From contig NZ_JANYGL010000104.1 in NCBI RefSeq assembly GCF_025362435.1, forward strand, positions 1-33,926: 33,926 nucleotides of DNA. Reading direction: 5' to 3'. The notes beneath the pieces were generated by a model, which was given only the letters and a program-made list of their open reading frames with translations, was not told the DNA's origin and did no database searches. The stretch is from Polymorphobacter sp. GTDB lineage: Bacteria > Pseudomonadota > Alphaproteobacteria > Sphingomonadales > Sphingomonadaceae. Within the stretch, counting starts at the first letter, position 1. Each line of letters starts with the position of its first letter. A program made the position numbers and the translations under genes. Positions 1-7,937 of the stretch are shown here, one piece after another.

Positions 1-141
1 GGTTCAGGGCAAGCGCTGCTGTACCCAAAACACGAAAGGAAAAAATAACGGCTTGACCCACAACCCGCATCGCGAAACATAACTTCCACCCGGGTCAAAT
101 CTCAATGAAAATCCCGGGTCACTTCTCAGTGGAAATCAACA
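1..141. mobile_element. Partial end of an IS21-type insertion sequence
   Basis: Read on the minus strand, the segment starts with TGTTGATTTCCACTGAGAAG at base 141 and continues into GTGACCCGGG and then a second similar unit. IS21-family elements typically begin with TG and carry several tandem transposase-binding repeats of about 20 bp inside each end, with GACCC-like cores. The transposase genes (istA/istB) would lie to the left, outside the window. Base 141 is chosen as the border because the TGTTGA terminus ends there. The family call rests on remembered terminus style, not on a database match. Confidence 0.55.
89..136. repeat. Two tandem 24-bp repeats at the IS end
   Basis: Bases 89-112 and 113-136 are adjacent copies of one 24-bp unit. 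Both start with CCCGGGTCA and end in AAAT. They differ at four positions. In IS21-type elements such multiple terminal repeats bind the transposase, so they support the mobile-element call for 1-141. Confidence 0.85.
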
Positions 142-364
142 TCCGACAGCCAGTAGGCGCGTATTCGTGTACATGTAACGACGAAGCCGACGACGGTGAC
201 ATGGCAGGGCACAGCATAACTCTTGGCAGCTGCTGCAAAGGCGTTGTGAGCTCCAACAGAAACGCCGATGCACTGGGTTGCCAACGCAAAGCGTTGCCTT
301 CACGCTTTGTGATTTGCGCTCTGGCCGTCACCTGCACACCGATCCAAACGCGGCTACTTAACCG
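142..364. other. Intergenic flank of the IS end
   Basis: No convincing gene is seen. The short open frames crossing this stretch run out of the IS end and lack codon bias or recognisable motifs. A perfect 6-bp hairpin, CAACGC-AAA-GCGTTG, lies at 282-296, about 70 bases beyond the stop of the minus-strand CYTH-CHAD gene. It could end that transcript, but no T-run follows it. Confidence 0.5.
282..296 (-). terminator. Possible hairpin terminator of the CYTH-CHAD gene
   Basis: CAACGC and GCGTTG form a perfect 6-bp stem with an AAA loop (TTT on the minus strand). It sits downstream of the stop codon of the minus-strand gene that ends at 365. The absence of a U-tract makes an intrinsic terminator doubtful. 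Confidence 0.2.
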
Positions 365-1888
365 TCACCAAAACTTCTTGATACTGGAAAAGTCGGCGTA
401 GGTCGCCACGGCCTCCTCGACGAGCTTGGCGTAGTTGGCTGGCGTGTTCCCAGTATCCGCGGCGGGGTTGCCGAGGCCTAAATGCAGCAAGAGAAGATTT
501 CCGGTCGTCTGATCGTTCAGATCGCCAAGGATGCCCTGAAAAGATTCGAGCGCGCTCCGAAAGCGTTCGAGGCGACGGCTCTCTTTCTTGCCGGGAAACA
601 GCGACGTGAAGAACTCGGTCGCATAGCGCAATTTCTTCGCCTCGATCCGGACCTCGTGGCGGTCGTCATCGGAAAGATCGGCAAATTGGGCGCCGTCGGT
701 CTTGAGCCGCTTACGCAGGCGTTTGAGCCGGTCGACGGCGAATGCGAGCACCGACCGGTCTTGATCATTCGCCGGCTGCCGGTGCCGGATCACCGTCAGC
801 CATTCCGCCAAATTGAGCATCAGCCGACGCGCGCGAACCGAAGCAAGCGCTTCGCTCACGGCCGTATAGGCGGCGCCGCGCTCATGCTGCAGGCGCTCGA
901 GAAGGCTTGGGTCAGGAGCGCGTCCGATCAGGACGTCGAGATTGCGGGCATCGCCCAACACGGCGGCCAGCCAGCGGAGTTCGATGCGCAGTCGTGCATG
1001 CTGGTCGTCGGCGACGATCGGCCTGAAAAGAGTGAAGGCCGAACGCAGGCGACGGAGCGCGACACGCGCTTGATGGAGGGCGCCAGCATCGCCGGTCGCG
1101 GTCAGGACCGCCTCGTTGAGACGGTAGTGGCGCACGCACGACCAGGCGATCACGACGAAGGCTTCTGCGGGAGACATGCCGCTGTCAAGAAGAACCGGCT
1201 CTGCTTTCGAGGGTCCGGCCGACGACTTCGCCAGGAGCAAATAGCCGCGTTGAGCCTTGGACAGGACGCCGAGGCGCACCGCTCCGATGTTGTCGAGTTG
1301 CCGTGCCAGCGCAAAAAGCTGCGCCACATCGCCATGCTTGAGTTCGAGTTCGACCTCGCACAGCGGGATCGAGACATCGTCGGTGGCAACGGTGCCGTGG
1401 TCGATGACGAGCTCGATCACCGTGTCTCCACTACCGGCGAGAGCTGCGGTCCGCGTCACCTGCGAGCGAAACACCGGTGCAATCCGACGAAGCGCCTTCT
1501 TGCCGATCGACTCGACGAGCACGCTGTCACCGTCGGTCAGATCCGGCGTATCGCCGTCGATGTCGGACTCCCATTCGGGGCGATCGAACACACCGGCGCT
1601 GGCACCGCCATCGGCTTTGACGGTCTGGATGCGACGGTCGCCGTCGTGCCGGACACGAAGCGACAAGCCGCCGCGCCACAGCGCCTGTTCGGGCGTATCG
1701 AAATAGACCGAGGTCAATGTCGTATCGCCGACCGGGGTGCCGATCCGCAGCATTGCCGCCGTAATCCGGTCGAGGTCGGCTGGAGCAATCTCGAGCTTGA
1801 GCTCGACCTCGCGCTCGGTCACGGATTCGGCGGCGTTGGTCGACATCGATGCAGCCGGAGCCTCTGTTTCATGTGCGAAGATAGCCAT
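365..1888 (-). CDS. CYTH and CHAD domain protein, probable inorganic triphosphatase-like
   Basis: The 507-residue product joins an N-terminal CYTH domain to a C-terminal CHAD domain. The CYTH signature ExExK is present at residues 27-31 (EVELK), which in this family binds metal and triphosphate in a beta-tunnel. The CHAD half starts near residue 235 and shows the helical, basic, histidine-containing repeats typical of polyphosphate-binding CHAD domains, including HQARVALRRLRSA and HEVRIEAKKLRYA. Enzymes with this architecture (for example E. coli YgiF) hydrolyse inorganic triphosphate; CHAD proteins associate with polyphosphate. ATG 1888 was chosen because the open frame further upstream reads as low-complexity sequence. 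ATG 1846, 12 codons before the ExExK motif, is an equally reasonable start. No clear Shine-Dalgarno precedes 1888. It is a single gene with no obvious functional partner next to it; substrate identity is inferred from the family. Confidence 0.88.
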   Translation of the reverse strand: MAIFAHETEAPAASMSTNAAESVTEREVELKLEIAPADLDRITAAMLRIGTPVGDTTLTSVYFDTPEQALWRGGLSLRVRHDGDRRIQTVKADGGASAGVFDRPEWESDIDGDTPDLTDGDSVLVESIGKKALRRIAPVFRSQVTRTAALAGSGDTVIELVIDHGTVATDDVSIPLCEVELELKHGDVAQLFALARQLDNIGAVRLGVLSKAQRGYLLLAKSSAGPSKAEPVLLDSGMSPAEAFVVIAWSCVRHYRLNEAVLTATGDAGALHQARVALRRLRSAFTLFRPIVADDQHARLRIELRWLAAVLGDARNLDVLIGRAPDPSLLERLQHERGAAYTAVSEALASVRARRLMLNLAEWLTVIRHRQPANDQDRSVLAFAVDRLKRLRKRLKTDGAQFADLSDDDRHEVRIEAKKLRYATEFFTSLFPGKKESRRLERFRSALESFQGILGDLNDQTTGNLLLLHLGLGNPAADTGNTPANYAKLVEEAVATYADFSSIKKFW

Positions 1889-1997
1889 GTCGCCATTGTC
1901 ACACAACCGTCGCAGCGCTGGCCGTCGCGTAACTCTATGGAAATGAAGGCAAGCGTGTTCGGACGAGACGTCGTGTACCCCGCGCGCCCTCGCCCCC

Positions 1998-2930
1998 TCA
2001 GCCGCCCTCGGCAAATGCGCGGACGGTCGCGGGGACCCCGATCTCGAACGGCGTCGGGACGAACGCGAAGCGGCGGGTGAACTTGCTGCCGTCGACGACG
2101 TACGGGCGGTCCCAGGTATAGCCGACGTCGGCGACCTCGTGGGCGAAGCGGTAGAACAGGCCGATTGGCCGCAGCAGCGCGAACGGCACTGCCCATAGTT
2201 TCAGCGGCTTGCCGAGCGCGGCCGCCCCCATCGCGAGCAGCTCGCGCGGACTGCGGGTCGGCGCGCACGGCATGTTCCAGACTTGCCCGAAATCCGCGTC
2301 GTCGGCGTCGAGCAACATGATCATGGCGCGCGCGATATCGGGCACATAGGCGAAATCGTGCGGGGTATCGGCGGGCACGAGAAGCTGCGCCGCTCGCCCC
2401 TTTGCCTGTTCGCCGAACGCGCTCGACCCGAGATGCGACACCGCGACACCGGGACCGTAGAAGTCCGAACAGCGCAGCGCCGCGACTTTCACGCGCCCGC
2501 GCGCGGCCTGCCAGATACGCGCCACCCCGGCGAGGATGACCGCCTTCTCGCCCGTCGTCGACAGCGGCATGTCTTCGGTGCGCGGCCTGACCTGCGGCCC
2601 GAGTTGATAGAGATTGTCGAGGAACACCAGCCTTGAACCCGTCGCCGCGCAGCCTTCGATCATGTTGGTCATCGCCTTCGGCCAAACCGTCCGCCACAGC
2701 CGCGAGTCGTAAGTGAAGCCAACCGCCAGAACCGCCTGCGCCGATCCCGCGAGCGCCCGGAGCACATCCGCGGCGTCGAGCACGTCGCACACCATGTGCT
2801 CGACCCCGGCGGGAAGGTCCGCGGGGCGGTTGCGCGTCGCGATCCGCACGCTGTCGCCGCGCGCGGCGAGCTGCTCGGCGATCGGACGCCCCGTCGCGCC
2901 ATAGCCGAAAATCGTGATCTGCTGAGCCAT
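1998..2930 (-). CDS. NAD(P)-binding epimerase/dehydratase-like protein (SDR fold)
   Basis: The 310-residue product begins with a Rossmann dinucleotide-binding motif: ITIFGYGATGRPIA at residues 4-17, with the pattern GxGxxG. The whole length fits an extended or atypical short-chain dehydrogenase/NAD-dependent epimerase. The mid-region contains FLDNLYQLGP and DFYGPG, which resemble the loops around the active site in such proteins. A clean YxxxK catalytic pair is not obvious, so it could be an atypical reductase or a non-catalytic NAD(P)-sensing member. ATG 2930 is preferred over an upstream in-frame ATG at 2981 because AAGGA lies eight bases before it and the longer N-terminus precedes the Rossmann strand without need. 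It is transcribed away from the LysR gene at 3023, across a 92-base gap, which suggests control by that regulator. The substrate cannot be named. Confidence 0.85.
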   Translation of the reverse strand: MAQQITIFGYGATGRPIAEQLAARGDSVRIATRNRPADLPAGVEHMVCDVLDAADVLRALAGSAQAVLAVGFTYDSRLWRTVWPKAMTNMIEGCAATGSRLVFLDNLYQLGPQVRPRTEDMPLSTTGEKAVILAGVARIWQAARGRVKVAALRCSDFYGPGVAVSHLGSSAFGEQAKGRAAQLLVPADTPHDFAYVPDIARAMIMLLDADDADFGQVWNMPCAPTRSPRELLAMGAAALGKPLKLWAVPFALLRPIGLFYRFAHEVADVGYTWDRPYVVDGSKFTRRFAFVPTPFEIGVPATVRAFAEGG

Positions 2931-2976
2931 TGCCGTATCCTTCATTGCTGATGGGAGGATGATGGCCGCCGACCTC

Positions 2977-2992
2977 GGCAATGAAAATTGCC
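2977..2992. promoter_or_regulatory. Candidate operator dyad between epimerase and LysR genes
   Basis: GGCAAT-GAAA-ATTGCC is a perfect 6-bp inverted repeat with a 4-base spacer. It lies in the short divergent intergenic region, about 55 bases before the epimerase start and 38 before the LysR start. LysR regulators usually bind AT-rich dyads in exactly this kind of divergent gap. Binding is inferred. Confidence 0.35.
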
Positions 2993-3022
2993 TGGAAGCG
3001 TTGCTCGACTATACCGAAATCG

Positions 3023-3904
3023 ATGAGCATCGATCCAGATTGGGCGCTGTACCGCACGCTCCTGTCCGTTCTGGACGAGGGGTCGCTGTCGGCGGCGTCG
3101 CGCGCGCTCGGCCTGACCCAGCCAACGGTCGCCCGGCACATCGATGCGCTCGAGGCAGCGCTCGGCGTCGACCTGTTCATCCGCTCGCAGCGAGGGCTCG
3201 AACCGACCGACCTCGCGTTCTCGCTCCACGCACAGGCGCAGATCATGGCGACGACCGCTGCCGCGCTGCTGCGGACGGCGAGCGGCACGACCGGCGAAGT
3301 CGCCGGCACCGTGCGGATCACTGCGAGCGATGTCGTCGTCGTCGAGCATCTACCGGCAATCTTGACCCGGCTGCGGCAAGCGCAGCCGAAGGTGGTGATC
3401 GAGCTGTCGCTGACCGACCGGGTCAGCGACCTGCTCGCGCGCGAGGCGGATATTGCGATCCGCATGACCGAGCCGACGCAAGGCGCGTTGCTCGCGCGTC
3501 GCCTGCCGTCGATCGATCTCGGCTTCCATGCGCACCGCGATTATCTTGCTGCGGCGGGCACGCCGGCGTCGATTGCCGATCTCTCGGCCCACGCGCTGAT
3601 CGGCTACGATGCCGACACAAGGGCGCTACGGGTGATGGCGGCGAAGCTGCCGGCGCTCGACCGCGCCAACTTCGCGTTGCGGGCCGACAGCAACCTCGCG
3701 CAACTCGGCATGATCCGGGCAGGCTTCGGCATCGGCCTGTGCCAGACCGTCATCGCCAAGCGTGATCCGGCGCTGGTGCGGGTGCTGCCCGAGGTTACTC
3801 TGCCGCTGCCGCTCTGGATCGTGATGCACGAGGATTTGAAGACGACCGCGCGATATCGCGTCGTGTTCGACGCACTGGCCGAGGGGCTTGCCCGATCGGA
3901 CTGA
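3023..3904 (+). CDS. LysR-family transcriptional regulator
   Basis: The 293-residue product has the LysR N-terminal winged helix-turn-helix: SLSAASRALGLTQPTVARHI lies about residues 22-41 and is followed by the wing and linker helix. The rest is a periplasmic-binding-protein-like effector domain of normal length for the family. ATG 3023 (MSIDPDW) is chosen because the family's first helix starts a few residues later; the upstream ATG at 2981 would add an unusual tail and overlap the divergent gene's leader. It diverges from the NAD(P)-binding protein gene at 2930, and a perfect dyad lies at 2977-2992, so local divergent control is likely. The effector is unknown. The gene ends 58 bases before the proposed start of the mechanosensitive channel. 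Confidence 0.9.
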   Translation: MSIDPDWALYRTLLSVLDEGSLSAASRALGLTQPTVARHIDALEAALGVDLFIRSQRGLEPTDLAFSLHAQAQIMATTAAALLRTASGTTGEVAGTVRITASDVVVVEHLPAILTRLRQAQPKVVIELSLTDRVSDLLAREADIAIRMTEPTQGALLARRLPSIDLGFHAHRDYLAAAGTPASIADLSAHALIGYDADTRALRVMAAKLPALDRANFALRADSNLAQLGMIRAGFGIGLCQTVIAKRDPALVRVLPEVTLPLPLWIVMHEDLKTTARYRVVFDALAEGLARSD

Positions 3905-3962
3905 GGCACGGCGGCAGAGCGCTGCTGTTGTCAGGTCTCGCGCAACGCTCCACTGTCATCAA

Positions 3963-6638
3963 GTGCATGATGAACCTGCTTCTACGGCTTTGATCGGTGC
4001 GACCGGAACCGTAACCAATCGACGGTGCGACGGCAGACTTCGCTCGCGATTTGTCGCGGTCGCTGCGGCAGTCATGATCTTGATAGGGTCTAGTGCCGAG
4101 TGTCGAGCAGAGGTCGCTGCTCCAATAACCGCCGCCCCCTCCGTCCCGGTTGTGATCGCGACCAAGGCGCCCGCGGCTGCCCATTCGGTAGCGGCAGCTC
4201 CCGCACCTTCGATCCCGCCAGCGAGCCCGCTCGCTACCGCGCCGGCGCCGCCTGACCTCGACACGCTGGCGACCGTCATTCGCAACGTCGCGCTGTTGCA
4301 GAAGCAAGCCATCGGGGCGAGCACCGACGCAAGCATGGCGAGGCTCCGCGAGCAGACATCCGCGGCGCAGTCGGCTGCCGACAGCTTTGCGCACGCCCGG
4401 CAGCGCGAGATCACCCTGATCGATGCCAGGCTGAAGGCGATCGGTGCGCCGAACGGCAAGGCGCGCCGCCGACTGGACGCTGCCGAGCAGCACGAGCGGG
4501 TGCGGCTCGTCGATAAACGCCGGGAGCAATTCGCCGAGCTAACCCAGGCGCGCGCCGCCGCCATCGCGGCCAATCGCATCTTCACCGAAGTGTCGCAGCG
4601 CCGCCGGACCGCGTTCGATAGCCGGACGCTCGATCGCACGGCGTCACCGCTCGAAACAGATTTCTGGACGTCGCTGGCCGAGGCGTTGCCCGACGATGCC
4701 CGGCGGCTCGACGAGCTGGGCGACGAGGCGATTGCACCCGTGCTCTCTGCCACCGAGCCGAGAGCCGGGCTGAGTATCATCCTGTCGCTGGTGTTGGCGG
4801 TGGCGCTCGCCGTGCCACTTCGGCGCTTGGCGATGCGACTTGTCTACCGCTGGAGCGTGCGGCCCGGCCAGTCAGTGCGGTTTCATCACTCGGCGCGAGC
4901 GCTCGTGGCGGTCGTCGTCGGATCGGTGCTGCCGGGGCTAGCGGCGATCGTCCTCAACCTCGGCCTCCAGTGGGGCGGGCTGTTGTCGACCAAGGCGGGG
5001 GCGTTGGCGCAGGCCGTCGTCGTCGCCGTCGTCTGGGGCGCTTTAGTTGTTAATCTCGGTCGTCAGCTCGCCGGCGGACAAACCGCCGATGACCGTCTTT
5101 TAACCGTATCGGCGCCGCTCGCCGACCGCGTCCGATCGCTGTCATGGCTCGTCGCGCTGATCACCGGTGCCGGCTTTATCGTCGCGCGGATCAACAGTGT
5201 AGTCGGGGCCAGCCTCGCGGCGACAGTCGCGGCAAACTGCGTCAGCGCCATCGCCTACGCTGCCGTCTTCGGCCTGATCCTGCTGGCACTGAGCGAAGAC
5301 CGGCCCCCGGTCGACGGTACCGACAGCGAGACGCCGCCGGCACGCGGCGCCACCGTGACGCTGATCGCCCTGACGCTGACGCTCGCGATCGTCGCAACGC
5401 TCGGGGCAGTCCTGACAGGTTTCACGACACTGGCGATGCTCGTCGCGACCCAGACATTCTGGATCAGCGTGCTCGTTGCGGCGACCTACCTGCTCCTCCG
5501 CTTCACCGACGACGCGATGACGGAACTCTACCGGCCGGGCGGCTGGGTCGCCCGGCTTCTAATCAACGTCTTCAACTTGCGGACCTCGACCGTCGAGCAG
5601 CTCGGCGTGGTCAGCACCGCGGTCCTGCAGGTCCTGATCGTCGTTGGCGCGCTCAGCCTCGCCCTGACGCCGTTCGGACGCAACGGCGATGTCCTCGCCG
5701 CCAGCCTCGCCGGCACCAGCCACGCGATTCATCTCGGTTCGCTCGCCGTCTCGCCGCGCTCGCTCGCCGTCGGCATCGGCTGCCTGATGCTTGGCCTGAG
5801 CGTCGTCCACCTGACCCAGCGCTGGCTAGACCAACGCTTCCTGCCGGTTACCGAATGGGATGTCGGCGTTCGCAATTCGGTCAGCACAGGCGTTCGCTAC
5901 CTCGGCGTCGGGCTGGTCCTTTTATGGGCGCTGACCGCCGCCGGCCTCGGCTTCGGCCAGATCGCCCTGATCGCCAGCGCCTTGTCGGTCGGCATCGGCT
6001 TCGGGCTCCAGCAGATCGTGCAGAACTTCGTCTCGGGCATCATCCTGCTGATCGAGCGTCCGATCAAGGTCGGCGACCTCGTCAACGTCGGCGGGATCGA
6101 GGGCGACGTCCGCAGCATCCGCGTTCGCGCGACCGAGATTCTCCAGGCCGACCGGACGACGCTGATCGTGCCTAACTCCGACATGATCACCAAGCCGGTC
6201 CAAAACAAGACGATCGGCGACCCACGCGGCCGGGTCCAGCTGCAGCTGACGATCGGCACCGCCGCCGACACATCGCGTGCGATCACGATCCTGCGCGACG
6301 CGCTCGACGCCAACACCGACGTCTTGAAGAAGCCGGAGCCGAGCGTACTGGTCGACTCGCTGACACCGAGCGGTTCGGTGAACTTCGTCGCCTTCGCCGT
6401 CGTCGCGTCGCCGCGCGTCATCCCGCGAGTCCGCAGCGATCTCTACGTCGCCATCATCGCCGCACTCGGCGAGGCGAAGATCGGATTCGACGGCGCCACG
6501 GGCCAGAAGGTCGTTGTTGAGCCGGGACCCGAGCTGAGGGCCGTCAGCGCGGCGCTCGGTGACCGATGGTCTGCTTCAGACGTGGACGCCAGTCGACGCC
6601 CAGATCCTACCGACATTAAAGCAACCCCGGCTCTCTAG
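3963..6638 (+). CDS. Large MscS-family mechanosensitive channel (DUF3772-type)
   Basis: The product, about 890 residues, has a signal-peptide-like segment ending near AECRA, a charged, helical periplasmic region (roughly residues 90-240) like the DUF3772 domain of large MscS channels, about eleven membrane segments, and a C-terminal MscS core. The core spans roughly residues 637-860. It includes the pore-lining helix (IALIASALSVGIGFGLQQI) and the conserved stretch IERPIKVGDLVNVGGIEGDV at the start of the beta domain. Such channels sit in the inner membrane and release solutes on osmotic downshock. The start is uncertain. TTG 3888, GTG 3963 and TTG 3993 are in frame and none has a good Shine-Dalgarno. 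ATG 4074 would cut into the signal peptide and is unlikely. It reads in the same direction as the following transglutaminase cluster but is separated by 396 bases, so it is probably transcribed separately. Confidence 0.88.
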   Translation: MHDEPASTALIGATGTVTNRRCDGRLRSRFVAVAAAVMILIGSSAECRAEVAAPITAAPSVPVVIATKAPAAAHSVAAAPAPSIPPASPLATAPAPPDLDTLATVIRNVALLQKQAIGASTDASMARLREQTSAAQSAADSFAHARQREITLIDARLKAIGAPNGKARRRLDAAEQHERVRLVDKRREQFAELTQARAAAIAANRIFTEVSQRRRTAFDSRTLDRTASPLETDFWTSLAEALPDDARRLDELGDEAIAPVLSATEPRAGLSIILSLVLAVALAVPLRRLAMRLVYRWSVRPGQSVRFHHSARALVAVVVGSVLPGLAAIVLNLGLQWGGLLSTKAGALAQAVVVAVVWGALVVNLGRQLAGGQTADDRLLTVSAPLADRVRSLSWLVALITGAGFIVARINSVVGASLAATVAANCVSAIAYAAVFGLILLALSEDRPPVDGTDSETPPARGATVTLIALTLTLAIVATLGAVLTGFTTLAMLVATQTFWISVLVAATYLLLRFTDDAMTELYRPGGWVARLLINVFNLRTSTVEQLGVVSTAVLQVLIVVGALSLALTPFGRNGDVLAASLAGTSHAIHLGSLAVSPRSLAVGIGCLMLGLSVVHLTQRWLDQRFLPVTEWDVGVRNSVSTGVRYLGVGLVLLWALTAAGLGFGQIALIASALSVGIGFGLQQIVQNFVSGIILLIERPIKVGDLVNVGGIEGDVRSIRVRATEILQADRTTLIVPNSDMITKPVQNKTIGDPRGRVQLQLTIGTAADTSRAITILRDALDANTDVLKKPEPSVLVDSLTPSGSVNFVAFAVVASPRVIPRVRSDLYVAIIAALGEAKIGFDGATGQKVVVEPGPELRAVSAALGDRWSASDVDASRRPDPTDIKATPAL

Positions 6639-7034
6639 TATGCACGTCCGACTTGGGGCGGCTGCTCTCGGCGCCCACCGAGCAGAGACCCGCCGTAAGC
6701 AGCCACCGGCACGTCCTGCAATCATTGAGGCGCAATCTTCGGCTTTCGAACGATCCTCGCACTGACGACCGGCTTGCAGACCTCACCCGGTCGCGGCTGG
6801 CCGCAGGTGCCGACGGCTTGTGGAATTAGCGTTGACGTGATCGGCGGCGTGGCGATGAAGCAGGCCAGGTGGGTGATGCCGCGCCGTGCTGCCACACCTA
6901 CCCTCCGCAGCTTTGTCGAGATGGCGCCAAAACAGGCAAATTCGGGGTTGAATTGCGAGGAAGATAATGCGCGTTCGTGGCAAGCGTAACGCCGATCGCG
7001 CGCCGCGATTCGAGCGCACTGACGAGGACCTACG
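6639..7034 (+). other. Intergenic region before the transglutaminase cluster
   Basis: The region holds no gene that can be firmly supported. A bulged hairpin is present at 6662-6685, just after the channel gene. A GATAAT hexamer at 6962-6967 resembles a -10 element, but no good -35 sits 16-18 bases ahead of it. A very short frame with a good Shine-Dalgarno begins at 6967 and overlaps the next gene. The promoter of the transglutaminase cluster probably lies in this stretch. Confidence 0.5.
6662..6685 (+). terminator. Weak hairpin after the mechanosensitive channel gene
   Basis: CTG-CT-CTCGG / CCGAG-CAG forms an 8-bp stem with a two-base bulge and a six-base loop. It begins 24 bases after the stop codon. 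No T-run follows, so it is at best a pause or factor-dependent site. Confidence 0.22.
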
Positions 7035-7041
7035 ATGCTGA
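6967..7041 (+). CDS. Possible 24-residue upstream ORF
   Basis: ATG 6967 follows GAGGAAG with a suitable spacing and opens a 24-codon frame rich in Arg and Asp/Glu. Its TGA (7039-7041) lies just inside the start of the next gene (ATG 7035), the geometry expected for translational coupling. The peptide resembles nothing recognised. Short frames with a chance Shine-Dalgarno are common at this G+C, so this is a tentative entry. Confidence 0.15.
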   Translation: MRVRGKRNADRAPRFERTDEDLRC

Positions 7042-7862
7042 TCCGCGCCGGCTACGAACTGATCCTCGGGGTCAACGTCTCGACGGCGATGACGGCGATG
7101 CTGAAACTCCATCCTTCACGGGTCGCAGACCTTCGGACGCCGCAGTCCGTGATGACGAACCCCGTGGTGCCGACACGCGACTATATCGACCGCTTCGGCA
7201 ATATCTGCACGCGAATGGTTCTCCCGCCGGGCGATACGGTGCTTAGTTGCGACGTCGTCGTCGAAGACAGTGGTGAGCCAGATCCGCAGTATCTCGATGC
7301 CATTCAGCATCCGGTCGACGAGGTGCCCGACGACGCGCTGATCTATCTCCTCGGCAGCCGGTATTGCGAGACCGATCGGATGTCGTCGCTGGCGTGGAGC
7401 TTGTTCGGCCAGATCGACCCGGGCTGGGGGCGCGTCCAAGCGATCGTCGATTACGCTCACCAGCGACTTCAGTACGGCTATGAGCATGCCGACGCGACGC
7501 GGACCGCGAACGAGGGACATGAACACCGGGTAGGCGTGTGCCGCGACTTCGCTCATCTCGCGATCGCGCTTTGCCGCTGTATGAACATCCCGGCGCGCTA
7601 CTGCACCGGTTATCTCGGCGACATCGGCGTGCCGCCGGCGCCCACCGCGATGGACTTCCATGCGTGGTTCGACGTCTATCTCGGCGGCGGGTGGCATGTC
7701 TTCGACGCCCGGCACAATCAACCGCGGATCGGCCGGATCCTGATGGCGCATGGCCGCGACGCCACCGACACGGCTCTGACAACGACCTTCGGGCCCGTCT
7801 GGCTCAACGGCTTCAAGGTCCATACCGACGAGGTCAGCACGGTCGAACTGACGGCGGCGTAG
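7035..7862 (+). CDS. Transglutaminase-like cysteine protein (first of three)
   Basis: The 275-residue product has the bacterial transglutaminase-like (papain-fold) core. The triad is visible: Cys169 in VGVCRDFAHLA, His209 in DFHAWFDVYL and Asp224 in VFDARHN. The N-terminal ~100 residues match the beta-rich domain that usually precedes this core in COG1305-type proteins. Members act as thiol peptidases or amide-bond transferring enzymes; no substrate is known for this group. ATG 7035 is preceded by GAGGA eight bases upstream. No signal peptide is seen, so it is probably cytoplasmic. It opens a same-strand cluster with a transglutaminase/DUF2126 protein, an ATP-grasp/alpha-E protein and another transglutaminase-like protein, implying a shared pathway of peptide or amide bond making and trimming. 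Confidence 0.92.
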   Translation: MLIRAGYELILGVNVSTAMTAMLKLHPSRVADLRTPQSVMTNPVVPTRDYIDRFGNICTRMVLPPGDTVLSCDVVVEDSGEPDPQYLDAIQHPVDEVPDDALIYLLGSRYCETDRMSSLAWSLFGQIDPGWGRVQAIVDYAHQRLQYGYEHADATRTANEGHEHRVGVCRDFAHLAIALCRCMNIPARYCTGYLGDIGVPPAPTAMDFHAWFDVYLGGGWHVFDARHNQPRIGRILMAHGRDATDTALTTTFGPVWLNGFKVHTDEVSTVELTAA

Positions 7863-7884
7863 GCCACCTGCAGGAGCGTTGCCG

Positions 7885-7932
7885 ATGGCTAGGGTGCTCG
7901 CTATGCTGAACTCCCTTGGCCAAACCCGGTAA
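7885..7932 (+). CDS. Possible 15-residue leader ORF before the transglutaminase/DUF2126 gene
   Basis: ATG 7885 lies eight bases after AGGAG and opens a frame for [15 protein letters not shown], ending at TAA 7930-7932. The stop is immediately before the region where the next protein's homology begins (CTG 7938). A ribosome finishing here could restart nearby, which might explain the lack of a normal start codon for the next gene. It may equally be a chance frame. Confidence 0.18.
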   Translation: MARVLAMLNSLGQTR

Positions 7933-7937
7933 ATGCC

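Noticed and set aside
105-401. Plus-strand frame of 98 codons crossing the IS end
   Set aside because: It starts within the IS repeats, crosses the proposed IS border and runs into the CYTH-CHAD gene; no domain or Shine-Dalgarno.
482-2080. Long plus-strand open frame opposite the CYTH-CHAD gene
   Set aside because: It is antisense to a gene with clear domains, has no recognisable motif and a composition typical of the mirror frame in high-G+C DNA.
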